From Marasmius tenuissimus (lineage: Eukaryota > Basidiomycota > Agaricomycetes > Agaricales > Marasmiaceae), in contig JAQOTA010000022.1 in assembly GCA_029532415.1 (NCBI GenBank), positions 372,001 to 436,000 on the forward strand: a stretch of 64,000 nt of DNA, read 5' to 3'. Below are positions 1 through 10,509 of the stretch, in pieces (the first letter of the stretch is position 1; every line of letters starts with the position of its first letter). The notes beneath the pieces are model-generated. The model saw nothing but the letters and a program-made list of their open reading frames with translations, was not told where the DNA came from and made no database searches. A program made the position numbers and the translations under genes.

Positions 1-845
1 TCGGGAAGGGCTGGTTTGGGTATATTGGGGATGTGAATACCGAAAAGGAGTCTGCGACGATACTCCTTGCGATGTTAGGACTTCTAGACCACAAATACGA
101 GGGCTCGCAGTCAAACCCTTTGCTGAAGGAGAAGGACACGATCGGTCGCGACGGAGGGAAGAGAACGAAACCAAGCAATGCGACCAGAGTAGAGACTTCC
201 GGCGCTAATGCTTCGAAAACAACCACGGGTCCTGCTGTTCTCGTCATTTCCATGTTCGAAATCCCTGACATTTACGAGGAAGAGCATCAGCACTTGCTCA
301 AAAACTTGGAGGATAAGACACGACTAAGTCATGCCTCCACCATCAGCTCGGCCCTTGACACGCTCGATTCCCAGGCCGGCCTCGCTGGAGTGTTCGTGAA
401 CGAACCCAGTATCGTAGTGAACACCAAGTATAGCGGACTTCTCAACAAACTCATATCATACGTCAAGGGAGGCGGCACGGTGGTCTTTGGAGGGTCGTTC
501 AGCTCCTTGGCTGGCCCTCGTGTCCTGGACGAATTCTGGGAGCAGCAATGGGGCATCAAGTGGAGGTTTGGATCGTATCAACAGTCGCTACTCACCGCGG
601 AAGCAGGCCATCAGCTGCTTGTCAAGTTTCCTTGGCTCGTCAAGTCGTTCGATACGAAAGCGGTCCATCTCAGATATCGAGATTCGCGTGAGGTTGTCTA
701 CCGGGATGAAGAGCAGGTAGACCAGAGCGCGATTCTTCGTGCTAAGGTGGGGGAAGGGTTTGTAGGTTATGTTGGAGATGTATACGGGGAGGCGGAGTCG
801 ACTGACGTTATTCTCGCGATGTTGGGACAGCTTCAACAACCTTAA
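1..845 (+). CDS. Hypothetical protein with tandemly repeated domain, 5' truncated
   Basis: The reading frame is open from base 3, so the window starts inside the gene; no start codon is visible. The piece seen is about 280 residues. Its first residues (GWFGYIGDV...ILLAMLGLL) recur at its end (GFVGYVGDV...VILAMLGQL), so the end of one domain copy is followed by a complete second copy. The complete copy starts at a hydrophobic strand (VLVISMFEIPD) and has a glycine-rich turn (GGGTVVFGGSFSS), which looks like an alpha/beta fold. I recall similar modules next to MYND zinc fingers in mushroom proteins, but no zinc finger is visible here. Function is unknown. The 3' end (stop at 843-845) is secure. 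Confidence 0.6.
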   Translation, partial: GKGWFGYIGDVNTEKESATILLAMLGLLDHKYEGSQSNPLLKEKDTIGRDGGKRTKPSNATRVETSGANASKTTTGPAVLVISMFEIPDIYEEEHQHLLKNLEDKTRLSHASTISSALDTLDSQAGLAGVFVNEPSIVVNTKYSGLLNKLISYVKGGGTVVFGGSFSSLAGPRVLDEFWEQQWGIKWRFGSYQQSLLTAEAGHQLLVKFPWLVKSFDTKAVHLRYRDSREVVYRDEEQVDQSAILRAKVGEGFVGYVGDVYGEAESTDVILAMLGQLQQP

Positions 846-1048
846 GCCCTATCTCATGTTGCCACGGATTTAGCTCTGTAGTGTACTCTACCGTACACCC
901 GGACTTTAAGTACATCCGAATGCGAGCTTCATTTTCGATGTCAGCAAAGCTGCGTTACGATCGGATGAGAACCCAAGTATCGTAGTGACAAGATAAGTAC
1001 GGATTAAGATGGCTCGATATATACAATACAAATAAGACTCCCGTTCAT

Positions 1049-2436
1049 TTACTCATCCTCTTCGGATTCCTCCGCAAGTTCATCTTCTTGCTCCGTATCC
1101 ACGCTGCTCTGATTCTCGGAGGAAGAGTCCTTTGAAACTGACAGTAGTCGCTGCGGCACGCACACGAGGACATCTTTATTATCCTTGCTCCGGACCTCCT
1201 GTGCCAGCTGCTTGATCTCTTCTGAATCCACGTCTTTTTCCGCCGTCTCCTTCCCATCGGTCTCGTCTTTGAAGAATTTGAACTTGTCAAGCCCACCCTT
1301 CTTCAATAATTGCAATCGGACAGCCTCGTGATAGTGTCCAACTGTAGCAGCATATGCAATGATATGGAACATCTTCAGAGGGGAGAGCCATCCTGTTCCA
1401 CCAAACAAGGTCTCCTCGAGCTCTTCGAGATTCTTGGCTGTCGTTCCGGACATCGTTGCCCCTTTCTAAGAGAGTATCCCGCATCAGGAACAAGACGAGA
1501 TCTGTTTGAGATTAGGAGGACACTCGCCATCTTGATGATCTTTACAGCGCCTTCCTCGGGCTTCTGGCGTCCTTGACGGTCCTTTGTTACTGCAGAGCAT
1601 GCCAGAGCTGCCTTCGCATCACACTGGTGGATCGTGCGGCTCATGGCGAAGCAATCGGCGAATTTTTCGCCGCTGCTAAACGCCCGGATGCGGTAGTGAT
1701 AATCCCAAAAAAGGTCCACGGACGTCCCGAGGCCGAATGGAGAGTAGAGTCGTGTCTTCGACTTCACTGTACGCGGATTACTGCCCCCGCTGTGATTCGA
1801 GAGAGGTTATCAGCTGATTGTTGTTAACACTCACCCCTCTTCGTCGTTTCCCCATAGGTCCGTATAGTACAGCGAGCCATTGAGCGTCCTTGCAATATCG
1901 ACACGCTCACTTTCATCTGCCACTGCACCGTACATGGCCTGGGAGACATTGCCGCTGGCTTTGATGAGAAGAAGGAACGTATTTTGACCCAGTTCTTCGG
2001 ACACGATGGGTTTGGATGCTTTAGCATTGCGAGTGTTGACCTCGTCTAGCTTGACCCGTTCTTCATAGTACACTTTCCAGCGAGAGTCCTTAATTGATGT
2101 GTCGTACGGGGCCAGTAAGCTTTGATATGGTCCGGTGGTCAGGCAAGATCGGTGATATTAATATTGGTCGCAGCAGAAGAACTCACTGCCAACGTTCGAT
2201 AGCCTTACGGGCCCATTCACCCTCTGGTTTCTTCTTGGACCAGTTAGACTCCTATAAAACATATTTCGACGCGTTTTTATGAGGCGTTCATTTGGAAAAA
2301 CGCGTCGACGTACCCATTCTATGGCCTTGGAAGTCTTCAACCTGGGTGCGGCGCCTGTTTTTGCGGAGGCTGTACTTTTTGCCTTCTTGCTTGAGCCTGC
2401 GGTACCCTCTCCAGCCGCTTTTCTCTTCGGAGGCAT
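1049..2436 (-). CDS. Hypothetical protein, basic N terminus and acidic C terminus, probably nuclear
   Basis: Five exons join in frame: 2436-2314, 2251-2187, 2119-1835, 1780-1546, 1465-1049, giving 374 residues. All introns are GT-AG and 54-80 nt. Residues 1-35 are Lys/Ala/Ser rich with KRK and KKAK clusters resembling a nuclear localisation signal. The middle (about residues 45-240) is a compact folded-looking region with W, Y and L core residues (DSRWKVYYEERVKL, TLNGSLYYTDLWGNDEEG). The last 45 residues are Ser/Glu/Asp rich. I do not recognise the family. The charge layout suggests a chromatin or nuclear protein, but that is inference. The start ATG is the first in the frame and carries the basic tail. 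Confidence 0.6.
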
Positions 2437-2705
2437 GGTTCACTCGATATTTCTGTGAGATAGGGAAATGGAAAGGTGAAGGCAGTGGGCAAGCGGTCCT
2501 GAGGCCAGCTCGAACTTTTAGTGCGTTCGGCTAAGTTGAAACTCAGTCTCGGTCCGCCCGCCGCCCGCTTATCCAGCCTTACCTGGCTTGTCACTCAACC
2601 ACCACCTCGCTTATCCTCTCAATCTGGGCAAACGAGTAACGGAGGTGTTCTCAAAGTGCGTTCATACCTTGCGAGAACTTCGAATCGTGCTAACGTATCT
2701 CAGAA

Positions 2706-4340
2706 ATGGTCTCATATGCACAAGCACTGGATCCTCGAATGTTTCGAAACACAATATCTGCAGCAGACCGGAACGTTGTCACTCAACTTCTACGGAATGC
2801 CGAGACAGAGATGAAAGGGTATCAGACAGAGATTAGCAGGCTCAAGACTCTCATATATTCGCTGGAGAGTAAACGCGACGCTTTAAAGAAGAATGCGGAT
2901 CGATACCAGTCGTTACTATCGCCAATACGGAGAATGCCACCAGAGATATTGCTATCCATATTCAAGTTTGCTTGCAACGAAAACGAACTTCATTACCAGT
3001 ACGAACTTCCAGAGGTGGTTGTGCTCTCCATGGTGTGCGGGGGCTGGCGGGAGATGGCAATCTCGACACCAGCTCTGTGGTCCAACTTGGAAATAACGTT
3101 CACAAGTGACAAGTCGAAAAATCGTTTTCTGCACAACTGGACGAAGATATTTATGAAACGTTCAAGTCATTCTCCTCTGGACATCACTTTGAACTTTCCC
3201 TCGTATCATCTCTCGCCCAAGGGTCTTCGACCATTAGATACCCTTGTTCGAAATTGTGGTCGCTGGAGAAATATGTCCATTTTCCTCAGCCCTCCCTTCT
3301 TTCCAAATTCATCCTTCGACCCTATACGAGCAAAGGTGCCACTCTTACAGTCCCTCGAGTTCAGAGATGACTCTGAAGAGACTTCCACTGAGATGATGCC
3401 GCCTCTACGCTGCTTGAGCGTTGCACCATCTCTACACACACTCCGCATTTCTCCCAATCTTCTCGACCCTGACGAACTTACCATACCATGGAATCAGATC
3501 CGAGTCTTATCTCTCCACAACGTACACTCCATAGACGCCATGGCATTCCTAGAAAAGTGCAGTAGCGTGGTCGAGCTTGAGCTATTCCATGTTGGCCAAG
3601 GACATCCTCTCGTGGGTCATATGGTCTCGGATACCATAACCTCTTTATCACTCGTGAACATCATCGAGGAGGAGGACGTGGACGATTTTCTGGCCTACAC
3701 GACACTTCCCAACCTCACTCATTTGAGGATTAATGCTGTGGATGATGACGACGTCGAGAGCATTTGGCGGGATTGGGATACAGATGCCCTGACGGAATTC
3801 CTCGATCGTTCGGCCTGCAACCTAACCGTGTTCCATCTGACCAGGGCACCCGTTGATGATGATCAAATACTTTCAGTGCTCAAGCTCATGCCAGCATTAC
3901 AGTGCCTTCACATCGAGGAAACACCTGATGACGATGACCGTATCATCACCCAGGCGTTCCTGGAAGGGTTAACTGTTGATCCTGGATGTTCCTCCCTCTT
4001 GTATCCCACTACAACTCCCCTTGTTCCCGACTTGGCTGAGCTGAAGCTGGGTATCTCGGCAGACCTTTGGGAAGACGGTGCCGCGGTGCAGGAAGCGTTC
4101 TTGAAGATGCTATCCTCCCGATGGCTACCGGGGGATTCTTCGCCCACGACAGAGGTTCCAACAGTATGCCTGCAGACGGTGGAGATTGTCGTTTCTTCCA
4201 AAGAGAGCCTTCAGGTTCTCGAGCCCCTCAACTGCTTCAAAGATGCTGGGATGTGTCTGAGGATGAGGTACCATCACGACTCGGATGGTTCGGATTCGGA
4301 ATCAGGTTCATCGGACTCGGAATCAGACGACGATGACTGA
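2706..4340 (+). CDS. F-box protein with leucine-rich C-terminal part
   Basis: A single-exon gene of 544 residues. Residues about 30-60 form a short coiled coil (EISRLKTLIYSLESKRDALKK), followed at about 75-95 by an F-box core (IRRMPPEILLSIFKFAC). The rest contains irregular leucine-rich repeats (LQSLEFRD, LHTLRISPN, IRVLSLHNVHS). The tail is an extreme Ser/Asp/Glu run (residues about 520-544). F-box proteins are the substrate receptors of SCF ubiquitin ligases; this arrangement (coiled coil, F-box, LRR) is one of the most expanded families in Agaricomycetes. The substrate cannot be predicted. It converges with the possible small gene downstream. Confidence 0.85.
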   Translation: MVSYAQALDPRMFRNTISAADRNVVTQLLRNAETEMKGYQTEISRLKTLIYSLESKRDALKKNADRYQSLLSPIRRMPPEILLSIFKFACNENELHYQYELPEVVVLSMVCGGWREMAISTPALWSNLEITFTSDKSKNRFLHNWTKIFMKRSSHSPLDITLNFPSYHLSPKGLRPLDTLVRNCGRWRNMSIFLSPPFFPNSSFDPIRAKVPLLQSLEFRDDSEETSTEMMPPLRCLSVAPSLHTLRISPNLLDPDELTIPWNQIRVLSLHNVHSIDAMAFLEKCSSVVELELFHVGQGHPLVGHMVSDTITSLSLVNIIEEEDVDDFLAYTTLPNLTHLRINAVDDDDVESIWRDWDTDALTEFLDRSACNLTVFHLTRAPVDDDQILSVLKLMPALQCLHIEETPDDDDRIITQAFLEGLTVDPGCSSLLYPTTTPLVPDLAELKLGISADLWEDGAAVQEAFLKMLSSRWLPGDSSPTTEVPTVCLQTVEIVVSSKESLQVLEPLNCFKDAGMCLRMRYHHDSDGSDSESGSSDSESDDDD

Positions 4341-4447
4341 GCTTTCCCTCTGCAACATGTTGGTCACAGTACTTACGATATCAACATATCCAGACTTTTT
4401 TGCAATCTTGATACCCCTGCTCTGTTTTGCTACATTACCGTCCATGT

Positions 4448-4786
4448 CTATAGCCACTCCTCGTATACCAGACGTTCTAAGTTCGGAAGAGTTTGTAGTG
4501 TACTACTTAATGTCCGATACATACCACCCACCGGCTGTCGCAGAGCTTGCTTGTTTCCAATGAACTGTAGTGATAAAGTAAAGCACGACTTACCCAACAT
4601 TCACTTTGAAAAATTAGTAAGACCAGGAAAATCGTGATATGACATCATTCACGATCACGAGCCCACAAGGACCCACCACGACGTAAGTAGATATATCACA
4701 TACCTGACCTCAAGCACTGCGGAGATAGCGTTGGTGTCAGCAAAGATGAGAGCAAGAATAGGGGGAAAGATGAAAGAGGACTTCAT
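4448..4786 (-). CDS. Possible very small secreted protein
   Basis: The first exon (4786-4704) encodes a clear signal-peptide-like stretch (MKSSFIFPPILALIFADTNA) and ends in a strong donor (CAG|GTATGT). A TACTAAT-like branch point and CAAAG acceptor precede a 10-nt exon (4603-4594) with a GG|GTAAGT donor. A third exon starts at 4564 and stays open to a TAG at 4448-4450. The product would be about 70 residues with one Cys after the signal peptide and no recognised domain. A 48-nt GTATGT...TTAG segment inside exon 3 could be a further intron that keeps the frame. Only the first exon is reasonably convincing; transcripts are needed to confirm the rest. Confidence 0.28.
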
Positions 4787-5423
4787 AGCAATGCTGGAAT
4801 GAATAGTGAATCTGAAGTCATCGCTGGAATAAGAGGATTGAGGGCTTTCCGCCGGTATGCCGTGTGAACACAATAAGTGGACATCACCAGGAGCGGAAAG
4901 CCGCAGCAGCCTCGCTGTGAGGTGAAATAACAGCCCGCGCCCAGTGTGGATCGCTCTTCGCAACGGTCAGAAATGACCGCGGAATAGCGGAACGGAAGCC
5001 AAGCCGAGTTTCGAAGAGAGTAGAATTGGCCGCACAGGTCTGAAGGCAGGCGAGTGCAGATACGAATGTGCACTTCGTACTACAGAACAGCTTCACCACG
5101 AGGTGAGAAAGGTCCCCCAGTCAATATTACTTTGAGGTCTTCTTAAAGGGGATCTCACTATGTAATTACCTTGTATTCAAGTCGGGGATATTCGTGCAAT
5201 GACTGACATCGTTCGGCCCGGTGACATTCAAAACTTCAAAGCTTCAAGCGAGAAATGACGTTCCATTGTCAACGAAGCTACACCTAATATTGCAAAGAGT
5301 CCGTATCAACTAGTGTCCAAAAAAAAGTCCGCTGGGAAGAATACACTTTCAAGCTTCAAGACTGGCATCGGGGAAAGCAATGAGTGATCGTCAAGACAGC
5401 CACGAAAATCACGTACTCACGAA
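4787..5423. other. Intergenic, no gene seen
   Basis: This lies between the start of the possible small secreted gene and the stop of the first cerato-platanin. Short frames on the minus strand have no ATG start or no recognisable motif. A GTGAGTACGTG directly after the cerato-platanin stop could be the donor of a 3'-UTR intron, but I cannot place its acceptor. Confidence 0.5.
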
Positions 5424-5852
5424 TTAGAGCCCGCATTCGGAGGGGGCAAGTCGCTGAGACTGGACGTCGATCCTTCCAAGCGCAACGGCTTGGCCGCCCG
5501 TCAGCTCGTCCATCGCCCTCTGTGCGACATTGAATCCGGTGCCAGCATGGTCAATAGCAACGACGTTGATGCTCCTCGTCGTACCCTGGTTGGTATAGGT
5601 GACACGGAAGCATGCGCCGCAATTGAGGGAGTTCCATCCCTCGACAACGTCAGCTGCACCAATGTGAGGGAAGCCCGGCACAGAGCCAAAGGTGGGGAAT
5701 CGGCTGGCAAGGCCGTTCAGACCGTCAGAGCAGGCAACGGTGTTCATGGACTGGCCAGCATTGTCGTAGGCTGGGTCGTATTGGAGCTGGACGGCCCCGA
5801 TAGCGGGGACGAGAGTGAGGATGGCGGAAACGACGACAGAGGAGAACTTCAT
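5424..5852 (-). CDS. Cerato-platanin family secreted protein (copy 1)
   Basis: An intronless 142-residue protein with a signal peptide (MKFSSVVVSAILTLVPAIGA) followed by the cerato-platanin domain. Hallmarks are the YDPAYD strand near the mature N terminus, SMNTVACSDGLNGL, a GWNSLNCGACF motif and the C-terminal SECGL cysteine. The four conserved cysteines of the family are present. Cerato-platanins are small double-psi beta-barrel proteins of the fungal wall and medium. They bind chitin oligomers, have expansin-like loosening effects on cellulose, and in pathogens act as elicitors. Here the role is inferred from the family only. It is divergent from copy 2 at 7494, and the two differ in much of their sequence, so the duplication is not recent. 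Confidence 0.93.
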   Translation of the reverse strand: MKFSSVVVSAILTLVPAIGAVQLQYDPAYDNAGQSMNTVACSDGLNGLASRFPTFGSVPGFPHIGAADVVEGWNSLNCGACFRVTYTNQGTTRSINVVAIDHAGTGFNVAQRAMDELTGGQAVALGRIDVQSQRLAPSECGL

Positions 5853-7493
5853 GATGATTCAGGTGGGTAGTGCTAGATGCGAAAGGCGGGCTGTTGCTGA
5901 AAGATAGAAAGGACTTGCCCCCGTATTTGTACTCTCGAGGAATTTTCTGTGACATCAGACCATTCGTAGGTAGCGGATCTACTCTGGGAAAGCCGAGAGG
6001 AGTGCAGATGACATTTTTGATGTGTGAAACTGGTGGTCTGAATGAGAAAAAACTGCAGGATGGGAAATCCAGAGCGACATCGGGAGGGCTACTCTGATCA
6101 GGCGGACATAAAATTCCGACCTAAGCAATGCACAAGACGGTCAAGAACAGCCGTAGACGTAGAAGGCGGGTCGATATTAACTCGGATTTCGGGTATAATT
6201 TCATTTCGAGAAGGCTAGTCCAGTGCTCATGAGGCTTCTTTCAACCTCCAGGCTGACAATAATCACCTGTTTGCGGGCATAGTTGACCTACGAGTTCTAT
6301 AATCGACCTGGTAGTATCTCGGATCCCCATCTCCGAAACGTCTTTATCGCCGCCTGAGCCCGTATTGGAAATTTCGTGCTTGAGTTAAGCCGTAAGAGCA
6401 GCACTGGCAATTCTGATGCCTAATTAGTACTTAAAATCCAGATGAAGCCCACAACATGGACGCACAAGACATGGACTTCCAGCCACTAACTTCACTCAGA
6501 ATCTTCAGGGAAGCCTTGTGCAGCTTGTATGTCGCTTCACAAACCAACGAGGAGAGGACTGCTTCGAATTACGACTGCCAGCCTTGCTCGTGAGCGGAGG
6601 TGGTGAACCTTGGTGAGCGACGGGATTGATGATCCGTGATTGGTAATCATTCCGTCCTCGACCTGAACTATATCCACGACTCCGAGACTCTGAGCTCTCA
6701 GCAAAGTCTGAATCATCGATACCATGCATCAGTAGCTGTCTTGCAGAGCTCCTTCGCTGACTTGAACCAAGCTATCGGCCAACATACTGGGGTCTTTGAA
6801 AGGAACGAATCTTTCCCTCAACGACAGATTTGAGGTACTTGTTACCAATCAGGATCAAAAAGCTCTACGGTCTCGACTGCTGCCTATCAACACGTAAAAC
6901 CCTTCCGCTACATGCTCGGCCAGCACTGGGAATGGTCTATCGTAATCAATGAATGTGAGAGCCTACGAGTTCGTGACCGCCGTGCTCTGGACTATGTATT
7001 CGACACTCGGTTTGGGCCTATTGGGACCATTCATTCAATTACTTCCCATTCTCTTTCTCTCCCTGTCGACGTCTTCTCTTTCTCCCGTCTCCCAGATTGC
7101 TCGGACTACGCGTTTTCAATCACCAGATGAAGTCGTCAAAGTGACAAAAGTCGTCCACAAGACCTGCGGGTCGGTGTGCTGTTCACTCCCATGGATCAAG
7201 GTTTCCATTCTACCAGAGAAGCTCCCCCAGGTCATCGAAGAAACCCATTTTTTGATAGTTCAGTTCAAATCATTTTGTCAGCCTCATGTGACTCTAGAGC
7301 AGAGTGGATGCGGGGTTTTCAGGCCTTCTGTCTATAACAATGACGCAGAGCACGACTGTCATTGCGGCGGGATGCACGCAGTCTTCGATCGATTCAAGGC
7401 CAAAAATGGCCTCCCGGACGACTTAAAAGAACTCGAATACAACCTGTTTCTCTCAGTATTCTCGCCGTTCACACTGCAGAAGTACCATTGAAG
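5853..7493. other. Divergent intergenic region between two cerato-platanin genes
   Basis: This 1.6 kb holds both cerato-platanin promoters. I see no convincing gene. The 180-codon plus-strand frame that ends just before copy 2 has no family resemblance. No clear TATAAA lies within 100 bp of either ATG. Confidence 0.5.
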
Positions 7494-7931
7494 ATGAAGG
7501 TCTCCTCGCTGCTCTCCTCCCTCGCTCTCGCTACCTCTGTTCTCGCCGTTAACGTTGCATGGGACGCCGTTTACGACAATAGTAACGGGGATATGAAAAC
7601 TGTGGCCTGCTCGGATGGTGACAACGGTCTCATTACCCGTTTCAAATTCCAGAAATTCAGCGACATCCCGACTTTCCCTTTCGTCGGTGGGGCACCGGAC
7701 ATCGCTGGATGGAACTCTGCTGCATGCGGAACGTGTTGGAATATCACCTATACTAACTCGTCCGGCATTGCGAAGACAGTCCAGTTCACGGCTATCGATG
7801 CTGGCGGAAGTGACTTCGTTACCGGCCAGGGTGCTTTGAACCAATTGACGAACGGGCGAGCTGTAGAGCTAGGCGTTGCTCCCGTAACGGCCACCGCCGT
7901 GGCTGCATCCCTTTGCCGCCTGGGACAATAG
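7494..7931 (+). CDS. Cerato-platanin family secreted protein (copy 2)
   Basis: An intronless gene of 145 residues. The frame stays open upstream of 7494, but this ATG is followed directly by a signal peptide (MKVSSLLSSLALATSVLA) and is the correct start by family length. Family features are VAWDAVYDN, MKTVACSDGDNGL, the GWNSAACGTCW motif and the C-terminal ASLCRLGQ. The four cysteines are conserved, although the last sits in a Leu-Cys-Arg context instead of the usual Glu-Cys-Gly. Probable role is as in copy 1: a secreted wall- and chitin-associated protein. Paired cerato-platanins in one locus suggest local duplication with later inversion. Confidence 0.93.
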   Translation: MKVSSLLSSLALATSVLAVNVAWDAVYDNSNGDMKTVACSDGDNGLITRFKFQKFSDIPTFPFVGGAPDIAGWNSAACGTCWNITYTNSSGIAKTVQFTAIDAGGSDFVTGQGALNQLTNGRAVELGVAPVTATAVAASLCRLGQ

Positions 7932-8392
7932 GGGACAATGAGTCAGTCCGCTTCGCATCCTTGAGGACCTATTCGCAGACTGACTCAGAGTTTGGATTCT
8001 GGATAGTACAAGTCATGTCGTTAACCAATCTTTCCTTGTACAAACGGACTCGATTACGGACGCATTTGGACTGTACAATTCATAGTTACTCGTGTATCAC
8101 AAAGACGGCTCCCGCCTAGCTTCTAATTCACCTCCCTCATGATGTGCTTGGCTCTTTCAGTCTGGCACACTAGTATGGCAGTTGCTTTGTGTCTGTGCAC
8201 ACTGGAAATATACTCGATCGGGTATAACTCCCGAACAAAACCTTGACGTAGAAAGCCGAGTTGGACACACGACCACAATAGAACTCAGGAGAACATCATG
8301 TCATCACTTAAATCATCAAAGAGAGTTGATTCTAGGTTCTACGCTTCAGTATGGCTGGAACTTCTTTTCATATCACCCGGCAAACTCGCCTC
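7932..8392. other. Convergent 3' intergenic region
   Basis: This separates cerato-platanin copy 2 from the end of the first M35 protease. Only terminator and 3'-UTR sequence is expected; no gene or repeat was recognised. Confidence 0.5.
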
Positions 8393-9714
8393 CTATGCCT
8401 CGGCAGGATTGTTCTCAGCGAAGTATTCGTGGCTATCGGCGTTTCCGACGACTACACCAGGATCATTGAGGGCGAAGGCACGGCAGCCTCCTTGTCCATA
8501 GACGATATCATATGTGTTGGCAATCTGAGTGAAGTGCGAGGACTCGTGAACCAATGTTCCACCCTATAAATAATGATACTAAGTTAGGCCGACCGAGCGG
8601 GATATGAGGTTATAGAATACTGAGTCTCACCATTGAGTCCGTTCCAGTAAGGGGAGCAGACCAAAAAGCGCCACAGAGATTAATGACACCAAACGTGGCT
8701 CGATTAACGAAGGCAAAGGTTCCGGGTTCGGTGCAAGAGCAGTTATAAGTAGCGCTGTCTGCGAAAGGGAATCCCTTGATATTGTTGAAGTGGCTGAGAA
8801 CTGTGTCATGGCGAGTAGCGTCGTATGTGCCGAACCAAGAGGCATAACGACTCGTGGAAGAATTATGGGAGTTGAGGTAGCTAATGGCTCGGAGTCTCAG
8901 TATGTAGTACATTCGTTGAGATCACAGACTTGATGCGCTACTCACTCGTAAGCTGAGTTGGCATAGTCAATAGCAGCAGACGCGGCAGAGACGAGCTGGG
9001 ACTGTTGAGAGCTGGAGCAAGAGGCGTATTGCACTCTCTTGTTGTGACGGGGCACCTGGGCGACATACGCGAGATTTCCGGCAATAGAGGCGGTGAGAGG
9101 AGCCTCGTGAATGGCCTCAAGTTGTCCAATCTCGTTGGTGGTGGGCTCGACATACATAAATAGATTTTTAGCACGAATGTCGTAAACACCCTCTCCGGAG
9201 GACGTGAAGTTGTAAGCCATGGACACTTATCGAAGAGTGATTAACGAGGACCCCGGGCGTTTGACTGTCACCGGCACTACTCACAGTCATGTTTCACCTC
9301 GAAAGTCTCGCCCGGATTGAGAATAATGAAGGCTTCTTCGATGTTGTTTCTGACGACATAGTCTGGAACAAACTTGGCGAAAGCGCCAATGAAAGTGGGG
9401 GAAGCACCGCTGATGTCGGTAATGGTGAAGCTGTCGGTAGGAAGGGAAGAGATGATCGTGCGGGGGTCCCTCAGCAGCTTTAGAGACGAATCTCCTGTGT
9501 TGACCAAGGAGGTGATGACTTTCGAGTTCTCAACGCCATCGAGATTGCGAGCGCCTAGGCGAGGGGCTGAAAAAATTGAGATCGGAGCTCGATACGCCAA
9601 AGAAGTCTACGAACCGCTCACGGAGAGGGACAGAGCAGATTTCCCCGCTACTGAGGTCGCGAAGAGACACAGAGCGGCCACAGCGGGGTAATGTATGGCC
9701 CAGGAAAACAGCAT
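8393..9714 (-). CDS. Peptidyl-Lys metalloendopeptidase, M35 (paralogue A)
   Basis: Five exons: 9714-9615, 9554-9285, 9225-8946, 8880-8631, 8563-8393; 356 residues. A signal peptide starts MLFSWAIHYPAVAALCLF. A deuterolysin-like propeptide follows, ending at a dibasic Kex2-type site (HNKR) before the catalytic domain. The last exon carries the aspzincin zinc site HESSH, the third-ligand Asp in NTYDIVYG, and the conserved ending NADSHEYFAENNP. Family members such as Grifola MEP cut on the N-terminal side of lysine. It is the most divergent of the three copies: the usual GT before the Asp ligand is NT, and it has three extra codons in exon 3. The exon 2 acceptor could also lie 12 nt upstream. 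Confidence 0.88.
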
Positions 9715-9794
9715 CGTAGAGAGATCTGAAAGACCTAACAAGACTTGGAGACTCGGTGAAAGTGCGTTGAGGATCCTGAAGCGTCCTTACCAGC

Positions 9795-9801
9795 CTTTAT
9801 A
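9795..9801 (-). promoter_or_regulatory. TATA box of M35 paralogue A
   Basis: TATAAAG on the minus strand, about 80 nt upstream of the ATG, at the same relative place as the TATA boxes of paralogues B and C. Confidence 0.55.
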
Positions 9802-10509
9802 GTGCAACTAGAGGTAATATACCGTGAATATCCATGAAATGACGTGTCAAATATAGAGCGGATGTTGCTACTTTCCAAGCACTCGTCTTCAGAGATAGCG
9901 ATTATAGGTACAGCGTGTACCATGCGCCACTGGCAGTCGGATCGTCTCTTGAATATGATGACTGTCTTGAGAGGATATCAATAGGTCGCCTACCATGTGC
10001 AAGATGCCAGCTCCAGACACGTAAGTTAGTGGTTTGTGGATAGGAACTTTGTCGGCAGAGGATGCTGCCAGCGCAGCAGCTCCAGTGGCGCGAGCAAACT
10101 TTCGAGAGCTACAAGTCCCATAGCCAACACTATGCACAAGTCGTCGCGCCACAACGCTGGTTGTCGTAGTAGATGAATGGGCATCTCTCCCTTGAGCCGG
10201 GGGCTTAATGGCTGGAGTGTGTGGACGTCATTGAAGGAACTGAATAGAGACTTGCAAAAGAATTCATCAGCCCGTACAACTTCCCTTGGGTCCCTGCGCA
10301 ATCATCGGGATGATGCAGAGGCCTAATGCTGATGCTCATGGACCGACTATAATCCATTCGAACGCCTGGGGAGACTGTCAGATGAACCAGGTCAACATGG
10401 GTGTCGGGCGATAAGATGAATATGATCACAAGATGATCGTTTACATAACCGGCGGCAACTTTTGTATTCACTTCCCTCTACGCTACGAGTACACAGATTT
10501 AGAGTTCAT
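9802..10509. other. Intergenic region upstream of M35 A
   Basis: About 700 bp between the promoter of paralogue A and the stop of paralogue B. Minus-strand frames here lack signal peptides and family motifs. Nothing else is recognised. Confidence 0.45.

Noticed and set aside
4884..5099. Minus-strand frame with a Cys-rich start (beginning at a GTG)
   Set aside because: No ATG start and no family features; more likely promoter of the small gene downstream.
6949..7491. 180-codon plus-strand frame just upstream of cerato-platanin copy 2
   Set aside because: No domain; the frame ends at the cerato-platanin start region and composition looks like promoter/UTR sequence.
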